Shown piece by piece: positions 32,253 through 44,871 of a stretch of DNA of 64,000 nt. The notes under the pieces were generated by a model that saw only the letters and a list, made by a program, of their open reading frames with translations, did not search any database and was not told the origin of the DNA. Both the position numbers and the translations under genes were made by a program. How positions within the stretch are numbered: position 1 is the first letter of the stretch; every line of letters starts with the position of its first letter. This DNA comes from Rhynchopus sp. YZ270_cl-10 (Eukaryota > Euglenozoa > Diplonemea > Diplonemida > Diplonemidae), in the NCBI GenBank assembly GCA_964035575.1, contig OZ037851.1:1426001-1490000 (forward strand), read 5' to 3'.

Positions 32253-35200
32253 ATGCAAGAAAACTCCTCCTTCCGAGACCTCGGGCGCAAACGGGTTGAA
32301 GAATGGCGGCTCCGGCAGGAACGGGTACTGGCACCACCGACACCGCTTCTTGGGCACGTTGCTTCCCCGCAGGAGAAACGTCTGCAGGCTCCTCAAGAAG
32401 ACAACCAGCTGTACTGGGCGGGGCTGAACGACAAGCAGGGGGGGTCGCGGGTAGGCGGCGACAACGGGAAGTACTTGCTTCATATTTTCAGGCGACAAGA
32501 TATCAACGCAGTCATTGCACACCGTGTCCTCGGCGTGGCGCGGGCAGGGAAGTACAACGCGAACGACCACCCCCTCTTCTGCATCCCGCCACGCTCGACC
32601 TTCCGCAGACGGCTCCTCTCCCTCATCACACACCGCTTCTTCGACCCCTTCATCCTCTGTTGTATCATCATGAACTGCGCCATCGAGGTGCTCCACATCC
32701 CTAGCTTATCAGGCTTCGTCTGGGCAAGAGAAGTCCGCGCCGTCTCAGAGATTGTGTTCCTGATCATATTCACAATCGAAGCGCTGCTCAAGGTGTGCGC
32801 CCTAGGTTTTGTGTGGGGGCGTGACACCTATTTGCGAAATGCGTGGAACGTAGTCGACTTTGCGGTGTTGCTTCTCGGGTATTTGATGGTCGTGCTTGAT
32901 AAGGGTGGGTCGTTCTCGATCATCCGCATTGTGCGTATCTTCCGTCCTCTACGTGGTCTCAGCCACACCTCTAGCATACACATTCTCATCGAAGCGTACG
33001 TCCTTGCTGTGCCCATTATATTCGAGGTGTTGCTGCTCCTCGCGTTGATTGTGTTCATGTTTGCCATCCTCGGTGTGCAGCTCTGGAACGGATCAATGCA
33101 CCAACGCTGCTACGCATATCCGCTAAAATCTGAATCCCTCTACCTCGGTACGATGGGCTACGACTTTGATGCGTACTTCGCGCGAAACGAAACGAGGTTG
33201 GAAGGGGTGGACGTAGGCACGCAGCTGAACCCACCGCTTCTTGTGCAAAACGATTCGACAATTCCATGCGGAGGCGGGCGCGGCTGTGGGTCTGGTGTGC
33301 GTGGGTTTGACCTGAAATGTGAGATCCATGTCTCGGTCATTCATTCATATGTTGCGAACTTCGATAATATAGTGTCCTCGCTGTTTCAGGTGGTCCGTGT
33401 GATTACACTGGATGACTGGCCCGATGAGATGTTTGATGTGCAGGATGCAAGCCACACGATGGCGTGGGTTTACTTCATCATTCTCACCATTGTGGGTGGA
33501 TACTTTCTTCTGTACATGGTAACGTCCGTGCTCACCGTTGCCTTTGCTGAGGCAAAACACTCCGCATCTCGTGCCGTGCAGAACGAAGTTGTCCCCCAAG
33601 GCACAATGGGCAAAGCACCCATGGCCACCTCAGTGTACCTCTACTCACGCGACCCTGACAAAAAGATCTTCCAAAGCAAACTGCATGCCATCGACTCTGC
33701 CATGCTTGAAGACGAGAGAGGTGTAGATAAATCGCAAACAAATGCAGAACTGACCGTCGAAAAGTACTTTGGCGTGCACAAATACTTGGAGGAGTATCGG
33801 CTGGACCTGAAGAAACAGAAGCAGAAGAACCTAGGAATCGAGCGGAGGGTGCAGCATCTGAACCAGCTGCGTGAAATCCTGGAGGATGACGACGAGGCTG
33901 CACGAGGGGAGCAGGTCGGGCAGATACGGAAGATACCAGATTCGCTTCGTGTGGACACGCTGCTGGGCTTGAATGTGTTTCAGTTTCTCCTTGCAGTGGC
34001 GTCTCCGCTTGTGATCTTGCCGGACATGACACCGCAGCTGGCGCTGACGGAGTCGGAATCACAGAGCACAGCACTCGGGTCGGAGGCAGGCAGAACACTG
34101 CGGATGAAGATACGCGGCCTTGTGGACTCAAAGCCCTTTCTCTTTGTGATGCTTGCCATCACGATGATTGCCGTTGTTGCGCTTGCAAGCGACTACGACG
34201 GCATCTCCGAGGAGCATGAGTACACTGTGTACGTCATCGGCCTCGTCTGCTTTGGTGTATTTGTGTTTGAGTTCATCTTGAAGATGGTGGCTCTCGGCCC
34301 AAAAGGCTACGTGAAGGATAAGTTCAACATCCTAGACCTAGCGGTGCTGCTCATGATGGTGCCCGACCTCTTCGTCAAGACGATAGGCATCAACGCATTG
34401 CGTGCCTTCCGCGCCCTCCGCCTGCTGGGCTTCCTGTCGTCGTACCAAAAGGAGATGCTCGCATCCCTCGGCACAGCGGTGCCCGACCTGACAGCAGTGC
34501 TCGTGTTGTTGTTGCTCTTTGTGTTTATGTGCTCTCTGCTGGGCATCTCCCTGTTCGAAGGTACGTTCCCAGAGGAATCGCGTGAAAGCTTCGACTCGCT
34601 GTGGGAAGCCTCGCTTCTGATCTTCATTATGGTTGCTGGGGACGGGTGGACACCCATCACCCGGACAGCGGTGCAGGCAACAAACCCGTGGGCAGCAGTG
34701 TTCTTTGTGCTTGTCTTTTTCTTTGGGACGGTTCTTATCATGTCTATGGTGCCTGCAGTGCTTATCGACAGGATGACGGCAGCGCTGCGCCACAAGCGCA
34801 AGAAGATCTCGCAGGACGCACTGCGGCAGCTTGAGGTCATGGGCATTGCTCGCGACCCGAATGCGCTGTCGTCTGCCATCCTCGAGCGACGCGAGGCTGA
34901 GGAGACCAAGCAACGCTTTCTCGAGACGCCACGATGGAAGCTACGCCGGTGGGAGGAGCTGGGTGTTGAGCGTGGCACCGTGCTGACACTGCTGGGCAAC
35001 TGGAAGGCGGAGTTCTCCCTCCGCAAGCGACGGCCCTATTGGGTCAACACCCTCACCGGCGCTAAGGTGTGGGACAACCCGACTGCGGCGAGCCCCACAA
35101 TCCCTGTCACCAACCTCCAGGTCGGCCTCGAGCTCGAAGTCTGGCAGAAGGGAAACTGGCACCCCGCCACAGTCCTGGGCATACGCGACAACGGCACAGC

Positions 35201-38200
35201 AACGCTCATCCTCCACTCCACACAGGACGTACAGCATTCTGTCGGCCCAAGCTTTCTGCGCGAAACACCGCACACCGCGGGGAACCCTTTGGCACACTCT
35301 GCGACCGAAAAGTACTCCCCTGCGCATGAGTTGCTGCGGAGCTTCACGCTTCTGAATGCGTACAACCACCCGGATATGGGGGGCTTTATGTTGCTGTGGT
35401 GTGCGCTGTCGAAGCGCGGGAAGGAGCGCATCGAGCAGGTGTGGGCAGATCAGGGGGGGCGCGATGCTTTGCTGTTTGCACTGTCTGAGGACGGCACGTT
35501 GACACCTATGCCACAACCCTTCCACGACGAGGACCAACGCCAAGACGAGCAGGCCCCCTCCAGCAGCGCTTCCGAAGATGAAGATGATGATGACGACGAT
35601 GACGACGACGGCGGCGGCGGCGAAGAACCAAACAACATCAACACCTCACCCGACATACAAAAGCGCAACCCCCTCGCCAGCCATTACTTCGAAGGTGACG
35701 AAGAAGAGCGTGACGAAGTGCAAGACGCATCCTTCCGTGCCGTCGGATCCCTTAGACACAAAAGACGCCCCTTCAAAAGCAACGTGCCCCCCGACCACCC
35801 GAACCCCTTGGACCGGCATTTCCCAAAGAAAAATAAGAAGCAGAAAAAGAAGCGAAGCAAGAAGGTGCACATCGTGATCCCTGCGACTGGGGAGGTGGAG
35901 GTGATCAATGATGCGAAGGATGGGTTGGATGAAGATTGCCAGGGGATAGGGGGTGCTTGTGTGGCGATGGCGACGGAGACGCTTGAGCTGGTTCGCAATC
36001 CTCCTGACCAGAACCGTGCGTTTGAAGCGACAAGGGACGATGCGTCTGTCTATAACGCTGACCACAACTACGCAAAGAAGGCACCGCAACTGACCTCAAT
36101 GAAGCTCCGCTCGGCCTCCCACAGCGTGATACAGAGCTACACCTTGGATGATCCGTCGCTGAAGATTGCTAATCGGTCGCTTTCGTTGTTTTCCCGCGAA
36201 TCGCTCCTCCGTCGAGCCCTCTCCGTCATTGTTTTCCACAAATTTTTCAACGATTTCATGTTAGTCGTCGTCGGGGTTAACGCAGGTATAACCCCCTACC
36301 CCATACCCCATGGCTAATATGGCTGACATCGTGCCTGAAAAATACCAGAATTTAATTTCTACTTTAGCAAATCTACCCCATGGCTACTATTCTAGAAGCA
36401 CTCACCCCACAACACCCACTCAACAGTCTTCCTCGCCCTGGATGATTACTACGTGGAGAATCGGCCTGGAGGCAGAGCTCTGTTGGATGCTGCGAACATT
36501 GTGTTTGTTGTGATATATGTTCTTGAGATTCTTATGAAGATTGTTGTGTTGGGGTTGTACAGAGCACAGCATTCGTTCTTCAGGGGGACGTGGAATAAGG
36601 TGGATGCGGCTGTGGCGGTGTCGCAGATATTAGAGTTGATTGTGCCTGGGATAGGGACGGAGTTGCGAGGTGCGCGGACGATTCGGTTGTTGGTGCGTGT
36701 ACCCTCGGTGCGTGTTGTGTGCGAAATCTTGATCAAAGTGTTGCCTCAAGTGATCAAGGTGTTGCTCGTCAACAGCATTGCCCTCATCGTCTTCGGGGTA
36801 ATAGGGGTAACGTCGTTCAAAGGTCAGCTGCACCACTGCAATGATCCTGCGATCAACTTCAAAGAGGACTGTGTTGGTGTCTTCAATGAAGTGATAGGGA
36901 ACCTCACCAACGCCCTGCACACAGAAGAACGTGCACGCGACTGGAAAAACAATCGTATCAATTTCGACAACTTTGCGCACTCTTTCTTTGCGTTGATCGA
37001 GCTTGCAACCGGAGAGGGCTGGCGTGGGCTGATGTATAAAGTAATAGACGCGACAGGGACCGACTCTGTCCCCCGGGTCAATGCACACCCAGAGCGCGCG
37101 ATATTCTTTGTCATCTTTCTGATGCTCGGGCATTTTGTGCTTGCAGGCATTCTCCTGGGAACCCTGGTGAACTCCTTCTTCGCTTCTCACCACCATGCGT
37201 CGAAACTCCTCACTGTGCACCAACGGAACTGGATGCGCCTGCAACAGATTCTCTCGCAGTACGACCTGGAGTGGCGTGCCAAGGTCCCACTCCGCACGGA
37301 GTGGAACGGTCTCAAGCATCTGTGCTACAAGATTAATGCAAGCAATCGCTTCGACGTCTTCATCTATGTCACAATTCTTGTCAACGCCGGGATGCTGGCG
37401 TCCTCCTACTTCCAGATGTCTGACACACACTCACGCATTTTGCATGTAGCGAACATCATTTTTATTGTCATCTTCATCGTAGAAGCCTTCATACGATGGG
37501 CGGCATTAGGCCTGCAAGGCTACATGCGGGATGCGTGGTACAGATTCGATCTCTTCTGTGTCGTGCTCTCCATCGTGGGCCTCTTCTTGGCTGTGAACAC
37601 AACAGTGGTACGCGTTGCTCGAGTCATCCGTGGTGTGCGTCTACTCCGCAAAGCACGCCGACTAAAACAGCTGATCACCACCCTGCAACGCTGCATTCCT
37701 GCGCTCCTCAACGTTTCTCTCCTCTTATTATACATCTTCTTCAACTGGGGTTTGGTAGGTGTCTCGGTATGCACACATCCCCCCCCCTAGCCTAGGGCCC
37801 CGCCTAGGATTCCCCCCCCCCCCCCCCCTCCTCCACCCCCACACCACGCTGGATGATAGGGGTCACATGATAGGGTGACATGATAGGGCACATGTTAGGA
37901 TCCTAACATGTGCCCTATCATGTACCCTAACATGTACCCTATCATGTGCCCTATCATGTGCCCTATCATGTACCCTATCATGTACCCTAACATGTGCCCT
38001 ATCATGTACCCTAACATGTGCCCTATCATGTGACCCTATCAATCCTATCATGTGAACCGGGGAATCCTATCATGTGCCCTATCATGTACCCTATCATGTG
38101 CCCTATCATGTGCCCTATGGCCACATGATAGGGCACATGTTAGGGTACATCATATCAAGTTCACCGCAAAAATTACCACCAGCACTGAAAAGTGACCAGG

Positions 38201-40237
38201 CAGTCCACTTGACAAACACATCGGTTTGTTGTCAAATAAGTCATCCACCATACACTGAGGAGATAATGATCCAACAATTTACAAGAAAGATTACTTAACC
38301 TACTGCTGGAAATTGCCAGGTCGTAGTAACACACAAAGTGTGCCTCCGTTCGGGAAGACCGGATATTCTAGAGACCAAAAAGGCCTCAAGAATATCTTCC
38401 GGTAGTCAAGGTATAACCGAGTGAACGGCCCAAGACCCCCGTGGAGAAGTTAAATGTTGTAATGCTATCAAGTAGAAACTGCGAACACTGTCTTACCCTC
38501 CTCAATGCATGGTAGAAGATGTCTTTAACAACACTCTGCTCTGCTTATCAAGAGTTTTTAATCTTCCCCCCATTCGATTTTTTGAGAAGGTGTCCATACA
38601 TGCTGACCCACACAGGTGGGAATGCGACACGTAAAATTTCCACCAGACGAAGATGATGAGCATGAAAAATAATAATAACAACAATCACAAGCAAAATCTC
38701 GTTCGTATTTCGTTTAGTTGGTACGCAACGCCCCGGCGACCAATCGACCACGTGGTTGACCAAAAAAATAATGTGAAGGAATTCGCTAAGGAAATCTGCT
38801 ACCAGTTTGATCAGTCAGTACACTACCACACCCGATTTTGGGCAAAAAATAGCGCAACACCGCTTTTTTCCCCTTTGTATCACGCTTATCTGCACAACCG
38901 TATTGTATTTAGGGGATTTTTTTTTTTTTTTTTTGGAAACTCAAAACCACGTTTTAGACCCCCCTAGATGCTCAAAAGTGCCAAATTTTGCTTTAAATGG
39001 CCTCAATTCGTCGAAATTAGCCCTATTTTGGGGCAAAAAAAAAAATTCGAGAGTCCCTTTCCCTGGGAGGCACTAGGTTCACATGATAGGGCACATGATA
39101 GGGTCACATGATAGGATCACATGATAGGGCACATGATAGGATTCACTGGTTCACATGATAGGGCACATGATAGGGTACATGATAGGGTACATGATAGGGT
39201 ACATGATAGGGCACATGATAGGATTCACTGGCTCACATGATACTTTACTTGTTAGATTTCCGACTTCACATGATAGTTCACATGTTAGATTTCCCGGTTC
39301 ACATGATGGTTCACATGATGGGATTTACCGGTTCACATGATAAAATTCTATCATGTGACCTATCATGTAAATCTACCAAATCACCCTATCATCCAGCGTG
39401 GTGCACCCCACTCCCCAACAGATGTTCAAAAACGTAAAGCCCAACCCAAAGCTCAACCGCCATGAATCCTTTAAGACGCTACCCGAGGCAATGCTCATTG
39501 TCTATCAGGTCACCACCACGGAGACATGGACCGACGGCATCGAAGGCACTAGCCTCTCCCCGCCCGACTGCGAGCCCGAAAACGACAACTGCGGGAGCTA
39601 CGTCAAAAGCGTGCTCTACTTCTCCTCTGCGCTCATGGTGGGCGCCTTCATCTACCTCAACCTATTCCTCTATGTAGTGCTGGAGACCTACATGGCAACA
39701 CGCAGGGAGTTCAAAGAGGCGCATGGGGACGCGGTGTTTCATGGCTTTGAACAGTTCCGGTCGATGTGGGCGGAGGCAGACCCATTCTTGCGACGGAGAA
39801 TCACCATTGATGAGTTGATCGTAATTTTACAAAATTTACCACCACCGCTGTGGAATCCGAGCAAGGGGCGGAGTCCATGGTTGTGTTTGTTAGAGAATAT
39901 CAGGACAATTCCGGTTCCGATTACGGATGAGAGGGAAGTGAGTTATGATGATTGTATGATTGCGTTGGCCCTGAAGTCGGTTGGGATACGACGCAACGAT
40001 GCAGCCTCGGCTGTCAAAGGAACGCTCACAAAACTGCAAAAATTTCTCGACCCAACAATCTTCACCCTCGAACACTGCGTCGCTGCCCGCCGCATCAGCG
40101 ACCTCTTCAGAAAATGGAAAAGCGACAATTTAAAGCGTACCATCCACCGCATGCAATACCTCATGAACGGCATGAAAAATCAACACAGCCCTAAGAAGAC
40201 AGAGGAAAGCGAGGAGAATACGAACAAGAAATTCTAG
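32253..40237 (+). CDS. Four-domain voltage-gated cation (Cav-like) channel alpha subunit
   Basis: Exons 32253-36285, 36427-37766 and 39422-40237 join in frame (2,062 residues). Four 6-TM repeats are visible. The S4 helices are Arg-rich: IIRIVRIFRPLRG, LRAFRALRLLG, ARTIRLLVRVPSVR and VRVARVIRGVRLLRKARRLK. The pore loops read TLDDW (~res 385), AGDGW (~797), TGEGW (~1535) and TTETW (~1820), giving a D-D-E-E ring close to the EEEE ring of Ca2+ channels, so Ca2+ conduction is likely. The II-III linker holds a WW-like segment (PYWVNTLTGAKVWDNP, ~res 927), an SH3/Tudor-like strand set and an Asp run near residue 1110. The tail has an IQ-like AARRISDLFRKW near residue 2015. In flagellates such channels usually act in the flagellar membrane. 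Intron 2 carries a 1.56-kb foldback element. Confidence 0.9.
38253..38532. repeat. 280-bp structured dispersed block, copy 2
   Basis: Same orientation as 22074-22353 and nearly identical to it (four differences counted by eye). All three hairpins are preserved. It lies inside the foldback element, downstream of the inverted array. Confidence 0.75.
38925..39062 (-). repeat. Diverged satellite unit, inverted, with poly(T)
   Basis: The reverse complement matches about 61005-61090: GCTAATTTCGACGATTTGAG (61013-61032), then AGCAAAATTTGGCACTTTTG (61040-61059) and a GAGCATCTAGGGGGGTCTAA stretch (61058-61077). A run of ~20 T precedes it. Confidence 0.65.
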
Positions 40238-40352
40238 GTGTTGATCGCCGATTCTTTTTTGAGGACCATTGCATTTTTGAGGGCCTTTTTTTCGCAAAAC
40301 GGTGGCGCCATTAAAAACACCATTTATTTGGAATATTTTGTCATTTTTTAAC

Positions 40353-40386
<34 letters not shown>

Positions 40387-41320
40387 ACCATTTCAGAAAC
40401 TTTACTATAAAGATGGTTATGCGGCCGTGCTTTCCATCTTTTTCACGTTCTTTGTTTGAAACCGTTGGGATATGTGTCCACGTGGCACTTTCATCTTTCA
40501 ACCTTTCTTTTCACCGATCATTTTTTTTTCAAAAAAATACACTCCCCTTGCGAATAGAAAATAGATAGATCTTGTTTCCCGGGCTTTGTGAAGCCTTGAT
40601 GGGTAGATTGGGCGAATAATGCCTGACATGGGGTGGGGATAGCGTACCGCAAAGGAACCCCGCATGCAAACGCAAAATATGCAGGGCGACCATGAGAATC
40701 TGTTGCGCATTTTTTTTGTGGTCGGCTTGTGGCGGGAGGGGGGTTTTTTTTTTATACCTACAAGTAGCTTACAGGAGAAATAGTTCCTCCGATACGGTTC
40801 GCCAATCACCCCCCTCCAACAGGGTAATTGAGCAATCAACGAAAAAACCTTTTTTTCCCTTGCTACATCTGCCCCATACCCCTTGCCCTATTTAGAGGTA
40901 ATCAGCCGGACAGTCTGCTTTAATATGTGTGATCCAATTATTTCCGTTATTTTTGAATTTGAAAGATTATAACCAAACAAAAAGAACGTGAAAGATTTGT
41001 GTTGCAGCACATTTCTCTCAAGTTCTTAAGTTTTTTTTTTCCGTGTCAAATATGCATACGGCTTTGTAAAAAACAAATCGTATGCAGTACCGGGAGACGC
41101 ACCGTGTGCCACCCGTTCAACCATCTCAGTTATTTTTCCGGCGAGCAAGTAGACTTGTTGTCCCCGCCGCAGCCGTGTCTTATTCACAGTGCTATACTTT
41201 TTTCCAGTTATGTTAGTTCCATTTTTAGAAACGAATTGTGCATGTATTTTTGTCGCAACCTCTCTCCCCTTTTCTCTCAAGTCTTTTAACAGAGTACACA
41301 AGAAAACCTAAGAAATAACA
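40238..41320. other. Spacer, nothing recognised
   Basis: About 1.1 kb with a ~31-nt poly(T) near 40355 and no supported gene. Acceptor-like TCTCTCAAG and TTTTAACAG lie 30-45 nt before the Rrp5 start. Confidence 0.4.
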
Positions 41321-44261
41321 ATGGTTTTGAGAGCGGCAAAAAAACGGAAAGTGGAGAAGGATGACAGCGATAGTGACGACAACTGGACGGCAACGAAGAC
41401 GACTGCGCTTGCTGCATGGGATGACGACAAGGAGAAGATGGAGGTAGACGACGAGGGGAGCAGTGAGGACGAGGCGGATAACCAGCAGGAACGCATTCTG
41501 AGCAAGGGCACTGTGATGACGTACTCGCGTGTGTCGAAGGTGCTGACACGCAAGCTCAAGAACGACATGATCGTCGCGTACGCTATCGTTACCGACCTGG
41601 GTGGCGGTGTCAGCGGCTTCCTCCCTCTGTCGGAGCTTGTCGAGACCAACATTGCGCGTGACGTGCTGTCGCAGCGCCTCTCCTCCCAGAAGAACATGTC
41701 TGCCCCCGAGCCAGGCATGCCCGACAGACGCACCAAGCTCTTCCACCTTCTGCCCAAGGGTGCGGGCCAGGCCAAGTCCCAGATCCTGCTCTCTGCCAAG
41801 GGCGCCACCGTGTGCGGGTCCATGGGCGACAACTGGGCTGCCCTGCCCGCGCACGTGGCAGACCTGTTGCAGCACCTCTACGACCGTGACCGTGTGGCGG
41901 AGGCCACCAGCACCGCAGGCCTGCACATCGGGCTCCTCCTCGAGGGTACAGTGGCGCACCGCTCCAAGGACGGTATCGTGGCAGAGCTGGCAGACCCGCA
42001 CAACGCAAGGCACCGCAACCTTGTAGGTGTCGCTATCGGGACAAACGCGCATGTGCCCACTGACAACGCACTTCCCCTGGCATCGGCAAAGGACTCACCC
42101 GCGTCTGTCCCCGGCACACCGCAGTCCCTCGTGTCCAGCTCGTACGACGCACGGCGGTTCCGCAACTCAGCGCTGAAGTGCCGTGTGCTCGACTTCGACC
42201 TTGAGACAGGCTACATCGACATCGCCTGCTGCCCGACCATCACACAATGCAACTCAGCCACATCCTCAGCAACTTCGCACAACTCCCACAAGACACTCAA
42301 AAAGAAGATCGGCCGTGAAATCCTTGTCCAGGTCATCCTCAAGAAGGAGAAGTACGCGATTGTCATCTCCAGACCCTTCGCGGGTGTCCTCGGGTACATG
42401 CCGTTCAGGAACGCAGCGGAGGCGGCCAAGGTCAAGTCAGGCGACAAAATCACTGGTATGCCCACACATAACTTTTGGCCCAACACAAAGCACTGCCAAT
42501 CTTGAGCAAGAAAGACCTGCGAACACTTTCTGTAAACCACACGGATAAACCCATTCCACCTTTCCAGCCACCCACCACCCCACCACCCACCACCACTCTA
42601 CAGGTCTTACTGAGTACGTCCGCATAAAGCCCGCAAGACCTACCCCCAAGAGCAAGGGCCCTGCGACCCCAAAGCATTGGACCAACACAGGACGTCGTAT
42701 GCAGGACGACGACGAGGACGAGGCCAGCTCGTCGCCAAGCACACCGCGCAGCGTGCCCGGCACACCCGGGTCGACCGACACACACACGAGCTCGCGTGCG
42801 GGACGCCACAAGAGCAGGAACGCGCCTCTCAACCCCGAGGACACCCCGCAGGACCCGTGGCTCTGTGCTGAGCCCTTCGCAGTGTTCTCCTTTGTGCCGG
42901 CAAAGCCGAAGACGGACGCTGTCGCTGTTGCTGTCCCCGCCACTACCACCACCACCACCACCACCAAGACCACTAAGGCCACTAAGACCACGACCACACC
43001 CACCACCACCACACCTGCACCCGCCGCTGTGGAAGAAGCTGCGCCCACCTCCTCGCTCGCAGCAATCATCGCATCCTCGCAGCCTGTGGCGCCCAAGAAG
43101 CAGGAGGCAATCGAGGTGGGGTTCGCGTTCGCAGAGGAGGAGAAGGGGGCGCAGCAGGCGAAGAAGGGCGAGAAGCGCAAGCGTGCGGACCTTGAGAACG
43201 AGCTTGAGGTGGACGAGGCTGAGAGGCGCCGCATCAGCGACGCAGAGCCGCACAACGTGGACGACTTTGAGAGACTTGTCATGGCGTCGCCTCACTCGAG
43301 TTACGTGTGGTGCCAGTACATGGCGCACTACGTCTCGCAGCGTGAGTTCGAACAGTCGCGTCTCATTGCGGAACGTGCACTCAAGAAGATCAACTACGCA
43401 GAAACCATCGAACTCCAGAACGTTTGGATCGCATACCTCAACTTGGAAAACCGCCACGGTACCCCCGAGTCGCTCAGCAACATCTTCAAGCGTTTCGTGC
43501 AGCACTCCGACGAGCCCGAGCAGGCATACGCAGCCCTCGTCCAGATCGGGAAGGCAACAAACAACCACGCCCTCGTGGACCGTACCTACAACACCATGCT
43601 CAAGAAGTTTGGCTTCAACAACGTATGTGCAACCGCTCACCTTTTGATACGTATTGCCTGATTCTTTTTTATGTCATCCCATTCACAGATCAAGCCCTGG
43701 GTGGAGCTCGCACAGTACCACCTCTCGCGTGGTAGCCAGGATGAGATCACCAAGCTGCAGAAGCGCATGCTGAACAACAAGTCGCTCAGCGACAAGCAGC
43801 AGGTCGACTTCCTTCTGAAGGTATGCCACACCCTGAGCACCCTGAGCACCCTTTCCCAACACCACCCCTCTCAGCTCGGAAACATGCAGTACAGACAAGG
43901 CAGCATAGACAAGGGAAGAACCATCTTCGAAGGGCTCACAGTGAAGTTCCCGAAGCGGACGGACATCTGGTCGGTGTACTTGGACATGGAGCAGGTGGTG
44001 CTGCCGCGTCTTGAGGATATGACGAGGTATGCACCTTGGAGTCAGCGTTTTTCAAAAATGCAACATTTATTTTTTTACAGAATCCGTCTTGTGTACGACC
44101 GGATCACGTCGATGCCGCTTTCCAGCAAGAAAATGCAGTTTTTCATGACGAAATACCTAACATTCGAGAAGAACCATGGCACCGCGGGAAGAGTTGAGTA
44201 CGTTAAGAAGCGTGCCATGGACTTCGTGAACGCTAAGCTGGGGGAGGCTGAGGAGGAATAG
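41321..44261 (+). CDS. RRP5: rRNA biogenesis protein Rrp5/PDCD11-like
   Basis: Exons 41321-42455, 42604-43622, 43689-43820, 43875-44026 and 44081-44261 join in frame (872 residues; introns 148, 66, 54 and 54 nt, all GTATG). The N-terminus is basic then acidic and nuclear-like. It continues with S1-like strands (ILSKGTVMTYSRVSKV; LLLEGTVAHRSKDGIVAEL; GREILVQVILKKEKYAIVIS), far fewer than the twelve S1 domains of yeast Rrp5. A low-complexity Thr/Lys linker is encoded by ACC repeats near 42945. Residues ~596-872 are HAT/TPR repeats with the Rrp5 C-terminal hallmarks DDFERLVMASPHSSYVW, FPKRTDIWSVYLDME and KKMQFFMTKYLTFEKNHG. Rrp5 acts in the nucleolus in pre-rRNA cleavage for both subunits. The reduced S1 part is the odd feature. 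Confidence 0.85.
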
Positions 44262-44871
44262 GTACACAACAGCACCATCACTCAAGGAAGCGAAGGAGAC
44301 GTAGCCTTACACAAGGTGTGCGTGCATGAGCTTCCTCGTCTTTGTTGGCAGGTTGTGATCTGCCCGAACGAATTTGCGAAATAATGAAGAGTGTTTAGCA
44401 CCATCTGCCGCTCCAAAAAAAAAAAAAAAATGAACAAAAAAAAAAAAAAAATCGAGACAGGAAAAAAAAAAAAAATCTGGAAAACCATCACTTCGATCTA
44501 TGGGAAAGGGACACAAAATATTTTGTCAGATTGTTCCCCCACCCACTTTTTGCCCCCTCCCCCCTTCCCACCATCGTGAAAGGGTCCGTATTTGAGCTTC
44601 AAATTGCGCTCCTTTTTTTTTGAAAGCAGAAAAAGAAAGAAATACGATCAGAAGGCAGTGTACGTTTTATCACAAGAGTCTTTTTTTCGGGGGGTGTTGG
44701 GTGGGCGGTGGGGACAAAGAAAAGGGACACAGAGGCGTATCACAAAAGCAATGCTATGCACTTTTCTTTTTAGAACAATTGTTCGTCCCCATTGAACTTC
44801 CCGCTTCACTCCCGCCTGCCTCCATCATTCACCATTTGTCAGTCCACATATATTTTCAACAACACAACACA
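44262..44871. other. Spacer with homopolymers and an acceptor-like site
   Basis: Long A-runs at 44416-44475. A pyrimidine-rich stretch ends ATTTGTCAG at 44842, 29 nt before the next start. No gene. Confidence 0.4.

Larger units (their letters stand above)
37842..39403. mobile_element. Foldback element filling intron 2 of the channel gene
   Basis: Perfect 20-bp terminal inverted repeats, CACCACGCTGGATGATAGGG (37842-37861) and its complement (39384-39403). Inside each end are tandem CCCTATCATGTG-type units at the left (37862-38155) and mostly CATGATAGGGCA at the right (39080-39360), so the two halves are complementary. The flanks read CACCCCCA and CACCCCAC, a possible imperfect 8-bp target duplication. 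Removing the element leaves an intron of about 93 nt, normal here. The interior includes the second 280-bp structured block and an inverted satellite unit. No transposase is encoded, so it is non-autonomous or composite. Confidence 0.75.

Noticed and set aside
42450-43640. Long minus-strand open frames (281 and 396 codons) antisense to Rrp5
   Set aside because: Codon-bias shadows of the real plus-strand exons; low complexity and no domain.
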